Assembly (NCBI GenBank): GCA_026936325.1
Contig: JAPTHN010000102.1
Location: forward strand, 186,001-250,000
DNA length: 64,000 nucleotides
Reading direction: 5' to 3'
DNA from: Platynereis dumerilii
Lineage: Eukaryota > Annelida > Polychaeta > Phyllodocida > Nereididae
In this document: positions 1 to 10,246 of the stretch, in pieces
Layout of the letters: every line of letters begins with the position of its first letter
Position numbering within the stretch: position 1 is the first letter of the stretch
The notes under the pieces: generated by a model
Databases searched by the model: none
The model's input: the letters and a program-made list of their open reading frames with translations, nothing else
Told to the model about the DNA's origin: nothing
Translations under genes and position numbers: made by a program

Positions 1-669
1 CAGAAAATTTTTTTTTTTGCAAGTACCCCCTCCCCCCCGAGGTGACCCCCTCGGGACTTTTAAAATCCAAAATTTTTAAAATTACCTCCCTCCGAGGTGA
101 CCCCCAGCCTAGAAGTATAACTAGCAAAAAAAATCATTTCTGCAAGTACCCCCTGGATGTGTCCTCCCCCCCCCAGGGCCTTGCACAGAATATAGAATTT
201 AATACCTCCCCCGAGGTGACCCCAGCCTGGCAATATAACAGGCAGAAAATTTTTTTTTTTTGCGAGTAACCCCCCCCCCCCGAGGTGACCCCCCTCGGGA
301 CTTGTAAAATCTAAAAATTTTTAAATTACCTCCCTCAGAGGTGACCCCAAGCCTAGAGATATCACTAGCAAAGAAAAAAATTTCTGCGAGTACCCCCCCG
401 GATGTGACCCCCCCCCGGGGCCTTGTATAGAATATAAAATTTAATACCTCCCCCGAGGTGACCCAAGTCTGGCAATATAACAGGCAGAAATTTTTTTTTT
501 TTGCGAGTACCCCCCCCCCCCGAGGTGACCCCCCTCGGGACTTTTAAAATCTAAAATTTTTAAAATTACCTCCCTCCGAGGTGACCCCCCAGCCTAGAAG
601 TATAACTAGCAAAAAAAAAAATTTTCTGCAAGTACCCCCCTGGATGTGTCCTCCCCCCCCAGGCCTTGC
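1..669. repeat. Satellite with ~242-bp higher-order unit
   Basis: Two full units (1-242, 243-484) and a partial third (485-about 669) follow one another; the window begins inside the array. Each unit is itself built from four related ~60-bp blocks that share the core GAGGTGACCCC or a variant of it, separated by A/T runs and C runs. The order of the four blocks is the same in every unit, so this is a higher-order repeat and not a simple monomer array. Long homopolymers (C up to about 10, T up to about 12) make it a likely assembly weak point. Open reading frames here are by-products of the repeat. Confidence 0.9.
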
Positions 670-2002
670 ATTCTACATGTCTCCCTATTGGCTGAAACGG
701 CCACTCCCACCAAGTCCCTCATTCTCATTGGCTCTAAATGGCCACACCCCAAAAATTAAAAATTTTTAAGTACTGCCACAGTTTCAACCGAACAACTGTC
801 AACCCATTACACCTTGCCTAATGCTGTCAAATTAGCCAACTAAGATTGCTTCTAACCAGCAATTACCACAAACACAAACTCAACGCATGATGGCCAAAAA
901 TGCATACCTGTCATTATGCGCCACACCTCCAAATATCGACCACACCCCCAAAACCCATTATTAAAAAGGCTAGAGAATTCTCCAGAATTCTCCAATAATA
1001 TGGGAAACTCAGACACAAAGTATACCAAAATATATATAGGATTCATGGGGCAATTTTTGCTAATAATACCTGCATAAAGTTCAAATTTATATTTCCTTGT
1101 TAGACGAAAGAAGAATGTCCAATGGCAATGAGAATTGACAAAATAAACATTCAAACAAAGTAGATTTTTGTAGGAAAAGTAGATTTTGGAAAAAGTAGAT
1201 TTTGACTGGTATTCTTAAAAATTACATTTGATAGCATTTTTCTTCATTAAATGTCTCCTAAATAAAAATGGGCTGACATTTCTTTATCTTCTAAAATCTA
1301 GACATTTTTATGGCAATGTGATTGACCATGGCAAAAAATTGACTGATATGATTATCTGAAAATCCTTGACATTTATTTAATTTTGCTTATAAAGACCTCT
1401 GCTGTGAATAATTTTCATATGCTCAAAATAAGCAAGGTGGTGTGATACATCACGGTATGACATTAGAAATGAAAATGGGGAGTAAATAGACATTTTCACG
1501 TTTTTTTGCATTTTAAATTTTAAATTTCAATATCAAAAATGGCATGTTATAGCTGTGATTATCCTTCTTTGTATGTTTAAATATAATATGCATTAAATTT
1601 TGACAATTTAACCATTACTATTTTGGCATTTCACACAAATGTCGGAAAATTGTGATTTTTCTAGTTCTTAGGTTTTCATATTAAAATGATAGGAGTAACA
1701 TTCAAACTGGTTGAGATGGTTAAAGAGCCATAATTTAGACGCCTAACTGGAAAACCTCAGTTGTAACTCCAAAATTGACTGAATCGTGCAGGTTGAAATA
1801 ATATTAATTTTCCATATTTTTGGTAAATTTTCGTCAGTTCAATCTTCTCAGAGCATTTAGACCCTCAACAAGCACATCTTGGGTATTTAATGCATTGCAT
1901 ATATGCAGATTTCAGTGACATAAGTGCAGCAGTTTTTGAGTTTTGTGCCAGAAAGGAATAATTGCGAGATAACTATCAGTGTCATGAGGACAAGACCTAC
2001 AG
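670..2002. other. Intergenic, no feature recognised
   Basis: AT-rich sequence right of the satellite. The first 100 bases hold GC-richer words such as CCACACCCC. No splice-bounded open frame, tRNA-like box or terminal inverted repeat was found. The 100-codon minus-strand frame at 852-1154 has no recognisable domain and ordinary AT-rich composition, so it is not called a gene. Confidence 0.5.
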
Positions 2003-2424
2003 CACTGGTCACCAAAAAAAAATTTTCTGTCTGCTACCTGAGGAAAAATACCTATATAAACCTATTTCGAGCATGCTGATCGCAAATTTCTCCAGAACGT
2101 CTAGATTTTGAGTTATGGCCATGTCAATATTTGGCAAATAATCAGGCGTGAGAGCAATTTGCATGTCAAAGAAATGCACTCTGCACTGTTGAATACTGGA
2201 AAGTAGGCATATCTCATTATTTACATAAGTTATTTCATGATGCTGAAGCAATATATAGCCAAAATATTTCAATCAGACAGGTCCAGATACAAAAATTTGA
2301 GGGTAATGCAGATAATATGTAAATGGCACTGCCATGAAATTCGCGCAGCATTGTCATAGAACTACTGTATCATCTTCACCTTTTCATGCAGAAGGCCAAT
2401 TTATCTTTTTAAAGGGTTGGGCAA

Positions 2425-2505
2425 ATGGGCAGATAGATAGAATAGATAGATAAGATCAGATCTATAGACGCGATTAGATAGATAGATAGAATGTTAAATT
2501 GTTGA
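2425..2505. repeat. Interrupted GATA microsatellite
   Basis: Short runs of AGAT/GATA broken by AGATCAGATCT and CGCG. It is the same motif as the large array at 12716-13139. Confidence 0.8.
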
Positions 2506-2952
2506 TGTTACATAACTGAAATCAATAAAACCATAGATATTCAGAGATGACTGTTTACTATTAGACTGTTACATAATTTGTTGATAGTTTATGAAGATTA
2601 TGTAACCTTAAGTGTTGTTGTGATTTCTTACTTGGTGAGCCATTTAAGTCATTAACTTTTGTGTTGACTTTTAATTTTCAGTCTCTTCTTACAAGCAGGG
2701 GGTATGGGAAATAATTATTTCCAATAGTGATACACACTTGTTGATTTAAATCCCTGAAATATGTCATTCGAGGTTGTACGACAAGACTGAAATTTTAAAG
2801 CTATTTTGGAAGATTTTTGAGGTATTTTAATTATTTACCAAACTAAACTCTGACTAAACTACTAGCTCCACTTTTATGGCAACTACAGGCACTTCCTGTT
2901 CAGGCAGTCACTGCAGACAGGAGCACCACACAGAATGAGCTGTCCTTGTGCT

Positions 2953-3000
2953 AAGTGAGCTTCGCTCATGGCTGCCTTCGGCAGCCATGAGCTGCGCTCA
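2953..3000. repeat. Cluster of three small hairpins with TTC or TGC loops
   Basis: Three adjacent palindromes lie back to back: GAGC-TTC-GCTC, then ATGGCTGCC-TTC-GGCAGCCAT, then GAGC-TGC-GCTC. Together they could fold as a cloverleaf-like or cruciform structure. A similar hairpin, 12 bases per arm round the same TTC loop, lies at 3656-3682. GC content is well above the surroundings. Confidence 0.75.
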
Positions 3001-3075
3001 TATAATTCCAATACTACACTCTAATACAACCACACTGTCCATAGAACCAGCCTCAGCCACTGTGTAGACCAGTGC
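2998..3075 (-). CDS. Possible third exon of minus-strand gene (weak)
   Basis: On the minus strand a CAG acceptor after AT-rich sequence precedes a phase-0 open stretch of 25 codons (begins ALVYTVAEAGSMDS) ending in TGA at 2998. It would join in phase to the exon at 5486-5568 and give a protein of about 62 residues. There is no strong internal donor and no recognisable domain, and chance is a serious alternative. Confidence 0.2.
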   Translation of the reverse strand, partial: ALVYTVAEAGSMDSVVVLECSIGII

Positions 3076-3419
3076 CTGAAATTTTACATGGTTTTAACTG
3101 TTTTCCATACTGTTTTGCTCAAACCAACAATTTCTGTCAAGAAGAAATCAAATCGCGTAGAATTAAATCATCGAATTTGCAGCAATTTATGTGGTTCGCA
3201 TAACCCCTTCTTTAATGATGATCAAGCAATCCCTTCAGAGTCTGAGCTACTGGAGGTGGAGTGTGATTTGACATAACTTAGGGCATATACATTCTCCTGA
3301 GCATTTAATATGTAATCTGCCAAGCCAGGAGAGAGCGGTAAGCAGGTTTAGATATACTAGGCCAACGCTGTTGTATTACGGTGTGCGTCAATCAATCAGA
3401 TCAGAAATTTTCGTCATTT

Positions 3420-3600
3420 TGCCGATTTCGTGAACGGCCGCTAGAGGCGCCACTGTTTCGGCGCGCCCTCTGGCGTTTTTTACGGCGTTATGAACGGAGT
3501 CATGCTATTTACCCACCTGCGCATGCGCGGTAGAATAATGGCGGCGAGCATGTAGCAAAACAAAGATGGCGAATGACACGCTGAGATTGAAGGGACAGTA
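3420..3600 (+). promoter_or_regulatory. CpG-rich promoter-like segment with NRF1 and YY1 motifs
   Basis: CpG dinucleotides are dense here in an otherwise AT-rich region. The palindrome TGCGCATGCGC at 3518-3528 matches the NRF1 consensus, and AAGATGGCG at 3563-3571 matches a YY1 site overlapping an ATG, a layout common at housekeeping starts. AATGGCGGC at about 3537 is a second YY1-like word. No TATA box is seen. Promoter function is inferred from motif content only. Confidence 0.45.
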
Positions 3601-3615
3601 TTGCATGATTTTTCA
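3566..3615 (+). CDS. Candidate first coding exon (weak)
   Basis: ATG GCG within AAAGATGGCG starts a 16-codon open stretch (MANDTLRLKGQYCMIF) followed by a possible donor CA|GTACGT at 3616. The ATG overlaps the YY1-like site, as in many animal genes. Joined to 4532-4610 it stays in frame. Without splicing the frame stops six codons later. No homology is recognised. Confidence 0.25.
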
Positions 3616-4531
3616 GTACGTACATGACTAGTGCGGGAAGGATCGCTAAGCGATCGCAATTTGCGCCTTCGGCGCAAATTGCTCTCGCTTACCGCTCTAT
3701 AAAAATGGACATTAAAAATCAGATTGGAAAAAGCATAGATTTTCCTAATATTTTTTTCATCGAATTTGTTAATATAAAATTATCAATACATTTTTTTTGG
3801 CAAAGTAGGCCCATAGCAGCTCACAAATTGGTTTTAATTACTGGCTGTAGCACCTCATAAAAAAATTTCATATCTTGAAATAGTTATAAACCCAACCAGA
3901 GGTTACTTGGTAAAAATTGCCTATTTCTGGCACCTCTTATCCTCAAATATATGCAGTTGGAGAAGTCTGAGTAAACAAGTAGGTCATATTTTGATTCAGG
4001 ATATGAAAATCATCTCTACAAATGCTAAGATAATTTCTAAATCTAAATTTTAATAGCTTAGAACAAATTTTTTTAACACGCAAATTGCTCTCACGCCTGA
4101 TTATTTGCCAAATATTGACATGGCCATAACTCAAAATCTAGACGTTCTGGAGAAATTCTGATTTCAGATTTGGAATCAGCACGCTCAAATTAGGTTTATA
4201 GAGGTATTTTTCCTCAGGTAGCAAAATCATCGTTGACCAGTGAAATCTAACAAATTTGCAGAAAGGAAGATCCATTATCTATTTCAAGCTATATTCCAAA
4301 CATGGGGCACTTTGAACTTCATTTGGGAAGGGGGCAAAATGTGGTTCTTCTGCCTCAATGCTATTCCGATGCTATTTTAATGGAGATTGCTCCATGAAAA
4401 CACACTATAGTTTTAGTATGGCATATCATTTGTAAACAACTGGCGTAAATGGGCTATCCTGTACACGCAATAGAGTGAACAACCTTAGGAAGGTCATGCA
4501 ACTTTATTTTAAGTGCTTTGATGGATTGCAG

Positions 4532-4610
4532 CGGCTCAGTGGACAAGGATTCAGAAAGCACTTGGAGCCAAAAACTAAAGGAAAATACCAAAGTGCATAC
4601 AATTTTTCAA
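4532..4610 (+). CDS. Candidate exon (weak)
   Basis: It is bounded by GGATTGCAG on the left and A|GTAAGCC on the right. With two bases carried in from 3566-3615 it reads GSVDKDSESTWSQKLKENTK and on to the donor, ending in phase 0. A second frame is also open through it, so the reading is ambiguous. No domain is recognised, and the next exon was not found. Confidence 0.25.
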
Positions 4611-5103
4611 GTAAGCCTGTATTTCAATTTTATTTTGATAGAACAGTTAACAATTTTCATTTTATGATATTCTGAAATATTTCCAATTGATATCTAACAG
4701 ATTTCAGCCACACTGGTCAAGAAAATGTGATAAACTGATTCAGATGTTTATCTCACATATTCATCAACATTTTCATAACTGATGATCACACGTCATCCAG
4801 TATGGCCACAATGATCACATGGTATTTTATTGGCAATATTTGGGATAAATATCAGTAAATAGTTAACTTTCTAAATTTTTGTAAAAGTGTCTGAATAATT
4901 TCTGGTTCCTGATATCGACAAAAGTAACTATTTTCATCCGATTTTGTGACAGTTTGCAATAAATTTGTATTGGACAGGTTTCACTTAATACCAAAGATGA
5001 TTTTGACTGCATGTTTCATTGCCCACTTTTTAATTCCTTCAAAATAATAACAAAACAGCAAGCGTCTGAATAATTCTTGGTCTGACTGTATAAAAGGCAG
5101 AAA

Positions 5104-5350
5104 TAGGATAAAAGATACAGTAATTTCCCAAAAATGAAAATATGCATGGAATAGTTTTTGCATAAGGCCCAATACACAAAAAAATGTTTGTCACATTTTT
5201 CCATACGTAAATTGATAATCGTGAGAAAAGTATAAACGTCATGTGGATTAGACCCCTAAAGGACATAACTAGGATACAAGATACAATAATGTGCCAAAAA
5301 AAAAAATATGTATATATATGCCATAGTTTTGGCATACTGCCCAATACACA
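5104..5350. repeat. Diverged tandem duplication, ~165-bp period
   Basis: Two copies share AGGATA.AAGATACA.TAAT near the start and end in GCCCAATACACAA (about 5104-5182 and 5267-5352). Downstream (5352-5395) lies a CpG-rich run with repeated GACGCCCG/CCCGCCCG. The overlapping minus-strand open frames here simply reflect the duplication. Confidence 0.6.
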
Positions 5351-5485
5351 AGTGGGACGCCCGTTATCCGGACGCCCGCCCGCCCGCCTGTCTAGAACCA
5401 TGATGAAAATATGTTAATTTTGGTATGTCATGCAATTTATGCACTTCACACCCTGTACCAATAAATTAGAATCAGAGCAAATTAC

Positions 5486-5568
5486 CTTTTCCAGTTCAGA
5501 TATTCCAGTGTCACTCTCAAAGTTTTCTTGTGTCCCAGAATTTTTCTTGAGCTCAAGGTTATTAGGTC
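5486..5568 (-). CDS. Second coding exon of minus-strand gene (unidentified)
   Basis: On the minus strand the acceptor TGTCTTTTAG at 5569 precedes 83 nt that are open when joined in phase 1 to the exon at 6792-6819. It reads PNNLELKKNSGTQENFESDT and on to SELEK, then meets the donor AAG|GTAAT. Good splice signals at both ends, compatible phase and a polar composition support a real exon. No family is recognised. Downstream exons may lie between here and the window start; only a weak one is proposed at 2998-3075. Confidence 0.5.
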
Positions 5569-5866
5569 CTAAAAGACAAAAAATCAAATACACATTTATT
5601 CCGTCAAGTGTTCATTATTTGAAACTCAAGGCCTATATTGGAGTTTTTCTCAGCAGGAAATTACAGTCTGTCTCATATCTACACATAGAACGCACGGTCG
5701 TCGTAAAAAATCGGACAAAAAAAGCATCAAAACATGACAAAAATGTGATAAATAAATTACAAATTTGCTCTTCTATCCGTGGGTATGTTTATTTCTACAA
5801 TGTGACTTGTAGATGTTGAGCAATCACTAATCAGGCCAAACACCAGTTCGCATGTTGTGAGACAAA

Positions 5867-6214
5867 CAGTGGTCGAAATAGCCCATGTCATTTGGGGGGG
5901 TCTGTCACTGGCAAGGCCCGAAGGGTTGACAATTTCGGGCCAGAGGTCCGCGGGTCGCTTGAGGCCGCCAGAAGCTGAGGGGTTTCAGAAAGGACTACAT
6001 GTACTCTGAAATGAATTCTGAGTGTTTTAAGATGTATTATCCTAGAAAATTACTTTTGAAAACCCCATTTGTGGATTAAATCCTGCAAATTTAGTATTTG
6101 AGACGGTTTTTTTCAGGACCCGCCCTGGGTCCCTCTAAAAAATGCATTTGAGGGGGTCTTTACAGCATTTGGGGGGGTAAAAACCCCCTTGACCCCCGCT
6201 TATTTCGAACACTG
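5867..6214. mobile_element. Non-autonomous hAT element, 348 bp
   Basis: The ends are CAGTGGTCGAAATA and the inverted TATTTCGAACACTG, and the subterminal bases also mirror each other (runs of G inside the left end, C inside the right). An exact 8-bp target-site duplication GAGACAAA flanks it at 5859-5866 and 6215-6222. CAGTG-type ends plus an 8-bp duplication are diagnostic of hAT. There is no transposase frame. The perfect duplication indicates a fairly recent insertion. Confidence 0.92.
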
Positions 6215-6354
6215 GAGACAAACTGTATTTATTTTGCGGAAATTCAAAACTTATTCATTCCACACCCCTGAAATATTATTTGCTTATATAATCTAAGCAA
6301 TACAGTGCTACAAAATTCACAGCATAGCCATTAATATATTTCAAGACTGCCAGG

Positions 6355-6545
6355 AAAGAGTTTATTTATTTCACCAAAACTGGACAATTATTTAATCTAG
6401 TAAAAAGAAATAACAACTGCAAGCCCACGGGAGGCCTCCCCAAACTGTTGTCCAACTTAAGTCCAACCAGGTTACCTGGCCAACTTAGCTAGAACAGGAA
6501 TCAAACCCTAGACTCAGCTATTAGCAGAACAGTGCTCTGCCAAAA
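6355..6545 (-). mobile_element. tRNA-derived SINE, minus strand
   Basis: Read on the minus strand, GGCAGAGCACTG at the head is followed by a B-box-like GGTTTGATTCC (6505-6520 on plus), as expected of a tRNA-derived promoter. The tail runs to an AT-rich end with AAATAAATAAA at about 6360. The tail word TTATTTATTTCACC.AAACTGG recurs at 28540-28570, which shows a dispersed family. Confidence 0.6.
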
Positions 6546-6791
6546 AATGAAGACAATTGTCAAGTGCACCTATGATATTCAGTAATTCAGTAATGATCTC
6601 TCCGAATATTTTATAAAGGGATCTTTGATATGATATGATACGCTTCTGCAGACTAGACTAACAATTATAATATCACATGTAATAAAGAACAATTAAAAGA
6701 CAATGCCATGAGGCATGACTCTAGGTCTATTTATTATGAGAAAACAATGCTGCAGGTTATTATCTCGTTTATATAAAAAAAAGTTTCTTAC

Positions 6792-6819
6792 CTTCCAACA
6801 GACCAAGGAGAGAATCCAT
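6792..6819 (-). CDS. First coding exon of minus-strand gene (unidentified)
   Basis: Minus-strand ATG at 6819 starts MDSLLGLLE, and 28 nt later comes a strong donor GAAG|GTAAGAAA. It joins in phase to 5486-5568, giving MDSLLGLLEGPNNLELKKNS and onward. The sequence behind the ATG (6900-7060) carries paired CRE palindromes, as expected for a promoter reading leftwards. The short exon and lack of known homology keep confidence moderate. Confidence 0.45.
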
Positions 6820-6899
6820 GTCTTGTTTTGAGCAGTTTCACTTTGTGGAACAGGGTTCCTTGGCAGTACATCATTATTATTTCCATGCTGTCACTGACA

Positions 6900-7060
6900 C
6901 TGACAGACCAATAGCTTTGGTGACAGCTTTGGTGACGTTCTGTTCATCTCAGCCACGTTGCAGCTGTCTAGACGCAACCAGGTCAGTGACCTTTCATTAA
7001 TGACGTCATCAAAAATAGTCCGGCAACTGGTGCGGTGACGTCACCATGTGTTTAGTAAAC
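6900..7060 (-). promoter_or_regulatory. Paired-CRE promoter-like segment
   Basis: Two perfect TGACGTCA palindromes (7001-7008 and 7036-7043) lie 35 bp apart, with further TGACG half-sites near 6932. It sits 80-240 bp behind the candidate minus-strand start at 6819. CREB/ATF binding is the established reading of this palindrome; use as a promoter here is inferred. A second pair with nearly the same spacing is at 36278/36311. Confidence 0.45.
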
Positions 7061-7379
7061 GTTCAAAAAGCCAGAGGGAGCTACAATGCAAGACTCCACG
7101 CTCCCCTTAACTAATTCTGACAATGCTGATGACATCACAAAGTTGATTGCTCTCAAGACTGGTATTTTTTCCGTGCGTACCCGAAATAAATACAGGGGTC
7201 ATTTGGTGCATGTTAGGGATCATTTGAGCAAGAGAGAAAGATCCAACAGCAAAGAAACTTTACACACTAAACATTTTGAGCAAGATACAGCAGATAGTGT
7301 GAAAATTAGAATTTTTTTCATTCGAAACCTGACCTATCATTCGGGGTAACTTTAAGTTAGTCTGGAATATATATATATT

Positions 7380-8720
7380 TTTTTTCACATATTTCACTCT
7401 TTTGTATGCGATGAGCATTGTATTCTACACATTCAATGAAAATCACTTTGGAGAGAAAGTTCACCTTTTTCTGGTGGTTTCCATAGCAACAAAAACTCTA
7501 CTAGAATTGTTTCATAATTATGAAATTGACTTTAATCTATTCCTAAAATATCATAAGGCAACCTTTGATGGCTAGCGAGAAACAGCCATTTGAAAAAGAG
7601 GACTTTGTGAAATTGATAGCTTTGTTATTTGAATATAGTTGCCATAGCAACACACTGAATCAAAATCTGATACTGTGATACCAACTGACTGAAGGAGTTA
7701 TCCACTAGATTTCAGATTATTTTGGGGCATAAGCAAATGAACCTTAGAATATAAATATTTTGCAGTTTAACAAGATTTTGTGTGGTCAGAGAGAGGAATA
7801 ATGCTCAATAAATCCGTAAAGGCACCGATTTTGCTTCTTTTTATGAGCAAATATGCAAATTAGCTTACTTTTGATATCAAAATTAGATTTCTTGGCCTCA
7901 CAAACATCAAGATTGATGTATCATAAAAGACTCTACCTCAAATAAGTCCAGAGATACGCAAAACATTGCATATCTATTGTGCTAGCATCTGAAACATGTT
8001 TATTCTGGTTGCTATGGCAACATAATTCATATATAATACTTTATATCTTTTTGAACAAGTGTTTAATTTTTTATTTTGCCAATATTTCAATCTTTTTTGC
8101 TTTGAATTAACATGGTGTTCTACACATTTGAGGAAAATCACTTTGAAATGCATGTTTGCCATTTCTGGCGGTTTCCATGACAACCAAAATTAGTCAATGG
8201 AATGTTTTCAAAATTTTGAAAGTATGGTTGCGCTTACCCTAAAATATCAGCTGGCTATGTTGCTTGCCTTTTGAGAGGCAGCCATTTGAAAACTAGGACC
8301 TCATGGGAGTTCTGGTTCTATAATTTTAAATTGGTTGCTATAGCAACACACTCAAACAAAATCTGATTTTGTAACACCCACTGGTTGAAATAGTTGCCCC
8401 ACCAGAATTCAGATATTAATGATTTTTTAAGTTATACCTTTAAATTGTGGCTCTCTAAAGAAAATAAGAACACAAACTAACAAAATCTGAGAAATAGCCT
8501 CCTAAAGTGTTGCCATGGTAACAAAAAAGAGATGGAAAATCAAAATTTCACCCATAAAGTAGTGAGACCAGTAAAAGGCACCACATTACTCATCAATGAA
8601 AGCCTTGCTTCCACAGCAACTGTGATACACCATGATAAGTTTTATAAAATTTATTTTGACAAAAGCAGACTTGTTGCCATGGAAACCAAAAAAAAACATT
8701 TCCGGTCCAAGAAATTGATA
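7380..8720. repeat. Diverged ~690-bp tandem repeat carrying X-box palindromes
   Basis: Two units correspond along their length: TCTACACATT..A.GAAAATCACTTTG at about 7422 and 8113, GGTTTCCAT at 7476 and 8170, CAGCCATTTGAAAA at about 7584 and 8282, and AAAATCTGAT at about 7662 and 8357. Seven palindromes of the GTTGCCATAGCAAC type lie within (7477, 7638, 8008, 8171, 8334, 8509, 8673). They match the RFX X-box consensus. The open frame at 8532-8738 crosses unit structure and is not called a gene. Confidence 0.7.
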
Positions 8721-8739
8721 AAACCATGGCCACCATGAA

Positions 8740-9428
8740 AAAATTCAGAAAATTTCCTTTCGGACAGTACCAAATTTGAGGAGGTGTGGATTGCTGCGAA
8801 CAAAGTACCCTTTTTATTCACATTTTTGGCCCCTGGCTCCCTGACTAAAAGGAAAAGTTATTGACAAAGGTGATTTGCATGGAATTGGATATTTTCAAAT
8901 TAGTTTTTCCACCTTCAAAAGAAAATTATTAATCCCATCCAGTATATCACGGTCATGTTTTATTGTCAAAATAGCAAGTGTCTTGTTATCTTAGCTTCTC
9001 TGGTTGTCCATACAATATGATGAGTGAGGGAGGGGGGGAGACCCAGGCCTACGTCACTGCACAGCTGACTGAGCCACAGCATGGGGCTGAAATGCCAATT
9101 TCATAAATTTTTCCTAATTTATGATGAAATCTGATTTGGCTAAATGTTAGCTGAATGCACTCGCAACGCCTGATTCTTTCATGGGAAGATATGTTTATTA
9201 AAAGTAGGATTTCGATGAGTGTGTGCCTTTAAATCTAGCTAATTTATCACACAAAACAGTCAAAACTGAAATGTTTAGAGATGGATGCAAGTCATGAAAA
9301 TAAGTATTTATCAGACGCATTTAGTTGAAATTTCACAATTTAATTTCCGCAAATTAATTAGGCTATAAGAGGGAAGAGCAGACTTTTTGCATTCCATGTG
9401 TGCCATCCTCACACCTACCTGTTAACAG
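8740..9428. other. No feature recognised
   Basis: AT-rich with a G run at about 9031. No inverted ends, tRNA boxes or supported exon were seen before the candidate exon at 9429. Confidence 0.4.
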
Positions 9429-9550
9429 AGGCAGCTGGCCGGCGTGAGAAGGCAACCTGCGATGAGTTATAAGAAGAGCATGAGGCGCTTGCACAAGACA
9501 TCAATCCCACTCCTGGCTCAGAAGACACCAATCATCTTACACAAGCTCAG
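9429..9550 (+). CDS. Possible orphan exon (weak)
   Basis: Acceptor CTGTTAACAG and donor CTCAG|GTGAGG bound 122 nt of balanced base composition in AT-rich surroundings. Only one frame is fully open (begins RQLAGVRRQPAMSY). Another frame reads EEHEALAQDINPTPGSEDTN after a single stop and looks more protein-like. Either a real exon whose true acceptor lies inside, or a decayed one. No partner exon was found. Confidence 0.25.
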
Positions 9551-9800
9551 GTGAGGATTTTAATTAAATTCTCAGGTACCAGATTGTATGAACCCTTAAA
9601 ACAGGTTTTCCTAAAAGTGGTTAACTCCTATAACTTTTCTTCTAACCGGGTTACAGGCAACAAATTCAGTTAATTGAAACTAGTTGGCCTACCTAGATCC
9701 TGTTCAGCATTGACAGAATATCAGTAAAGTGACTTTACCACTTTAGGATAACCCATGTTAGGTGTTAATACAATTAAATCTGGTACAGCTCTCATACAGC

Positions 9801-10125
9801 TGGCAGCTGGGTGGCTGAGTACTTAAGGTGCCCGCCTGCTCCGCTGAAGGTTCTTTTCCTGCATGGGTTCAAACCCCGGGTTGGGAACCCGAAATTTTCA
9901 GTGAGACTGCATGAGGAAAATCCCAGCTGGATGTCGTTCGGATGAGACGTTAAATTGGCGGACCCTTGTATCAGTGTCGGTGGGGGCAAGTAAAAGATCC
10001 CTCACATGGGCTAAATGTGTAACAAGTTAAGGACTCCCGCTCTCTCTCCCATCTCATCAATGAACCCTCGTGAGCGCCCAGAACTGCACTTGCACTTACC
10101 ATATCTATCTATCTATCTATCTACA
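9801..10125 (+). mobile_element. tRNA-derived SINE with (ATCT)n tail
   Basis: The head GTGGCTGAGTACTTAAGGTG and, 40 bp on, GGTTCAAACCCCGG resemble pol III A and B boxes. The body carries GGATGAGACGTTAAA, a core word I know from several animal SINE families. The tail ends in a short ATCT microsatellite (about 10100-10123). A minus-strand copy of the same family lies at 34285-34610. Confidence 0.8.
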
Positions 10126-10246
10126 CGTATACTGCAGCCGTGAGGGCTGCTCAAAAATTAAATTTTTTACAATCATTGTAATTTACCATGGACACGGTTT
10201 GATTGACCTTGATCAAGAGGAGTTGACAACACTATTCAAACACTGC

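Larger units (their letters stand above)
3332..3698. repeat. Small element with inverted ends AGAGCGGTAAGC
   Basis: AGAGCGGTAAGC at 3332-3343 is matched in reverse by GCTTACCGCTCT at 3687-3698. The inner right end carries the hairpin at 3656-3682 and the palindrome CGCTAAGCG. The 367-bp segment is much richer in CpG than its flanks and encloses the promoter-like motifs at 3420-3600. It could be a MITE-like element carrying promoter-like DNA, or the inverted words could be coincidental. Confidence 0.45.
2003..4242. repeat. Inverted-repeat pair of ~165 bp (2003-2165 / 4076-4242)
   Basis: The left arm begins CACTGGTCA and the right arm ends with its reverse complement. Both carry GCTACCTGAGGAAAAATACC and further in TTGAGTTATGGCCATG and AATCAGGCGTGAGAGC, in opposite orientation. 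Arms differ by small indels. No target-site duplication is evident at the outer ends, so this is either an old foldback element of 2.24 kb or two solo copies of one repeat in opposite orientation. The interior holds GC-rich promoter-like DNA and hairpins that look unrelated to the arms. Confidence 0.6.

Noticed and set aside
5430-5819. 129-codon plus-strand frame
   Set aside because: Composition is AT-driven, no domain, and the overlapping minus-strand exon 5486-5568 has better splice evidence.
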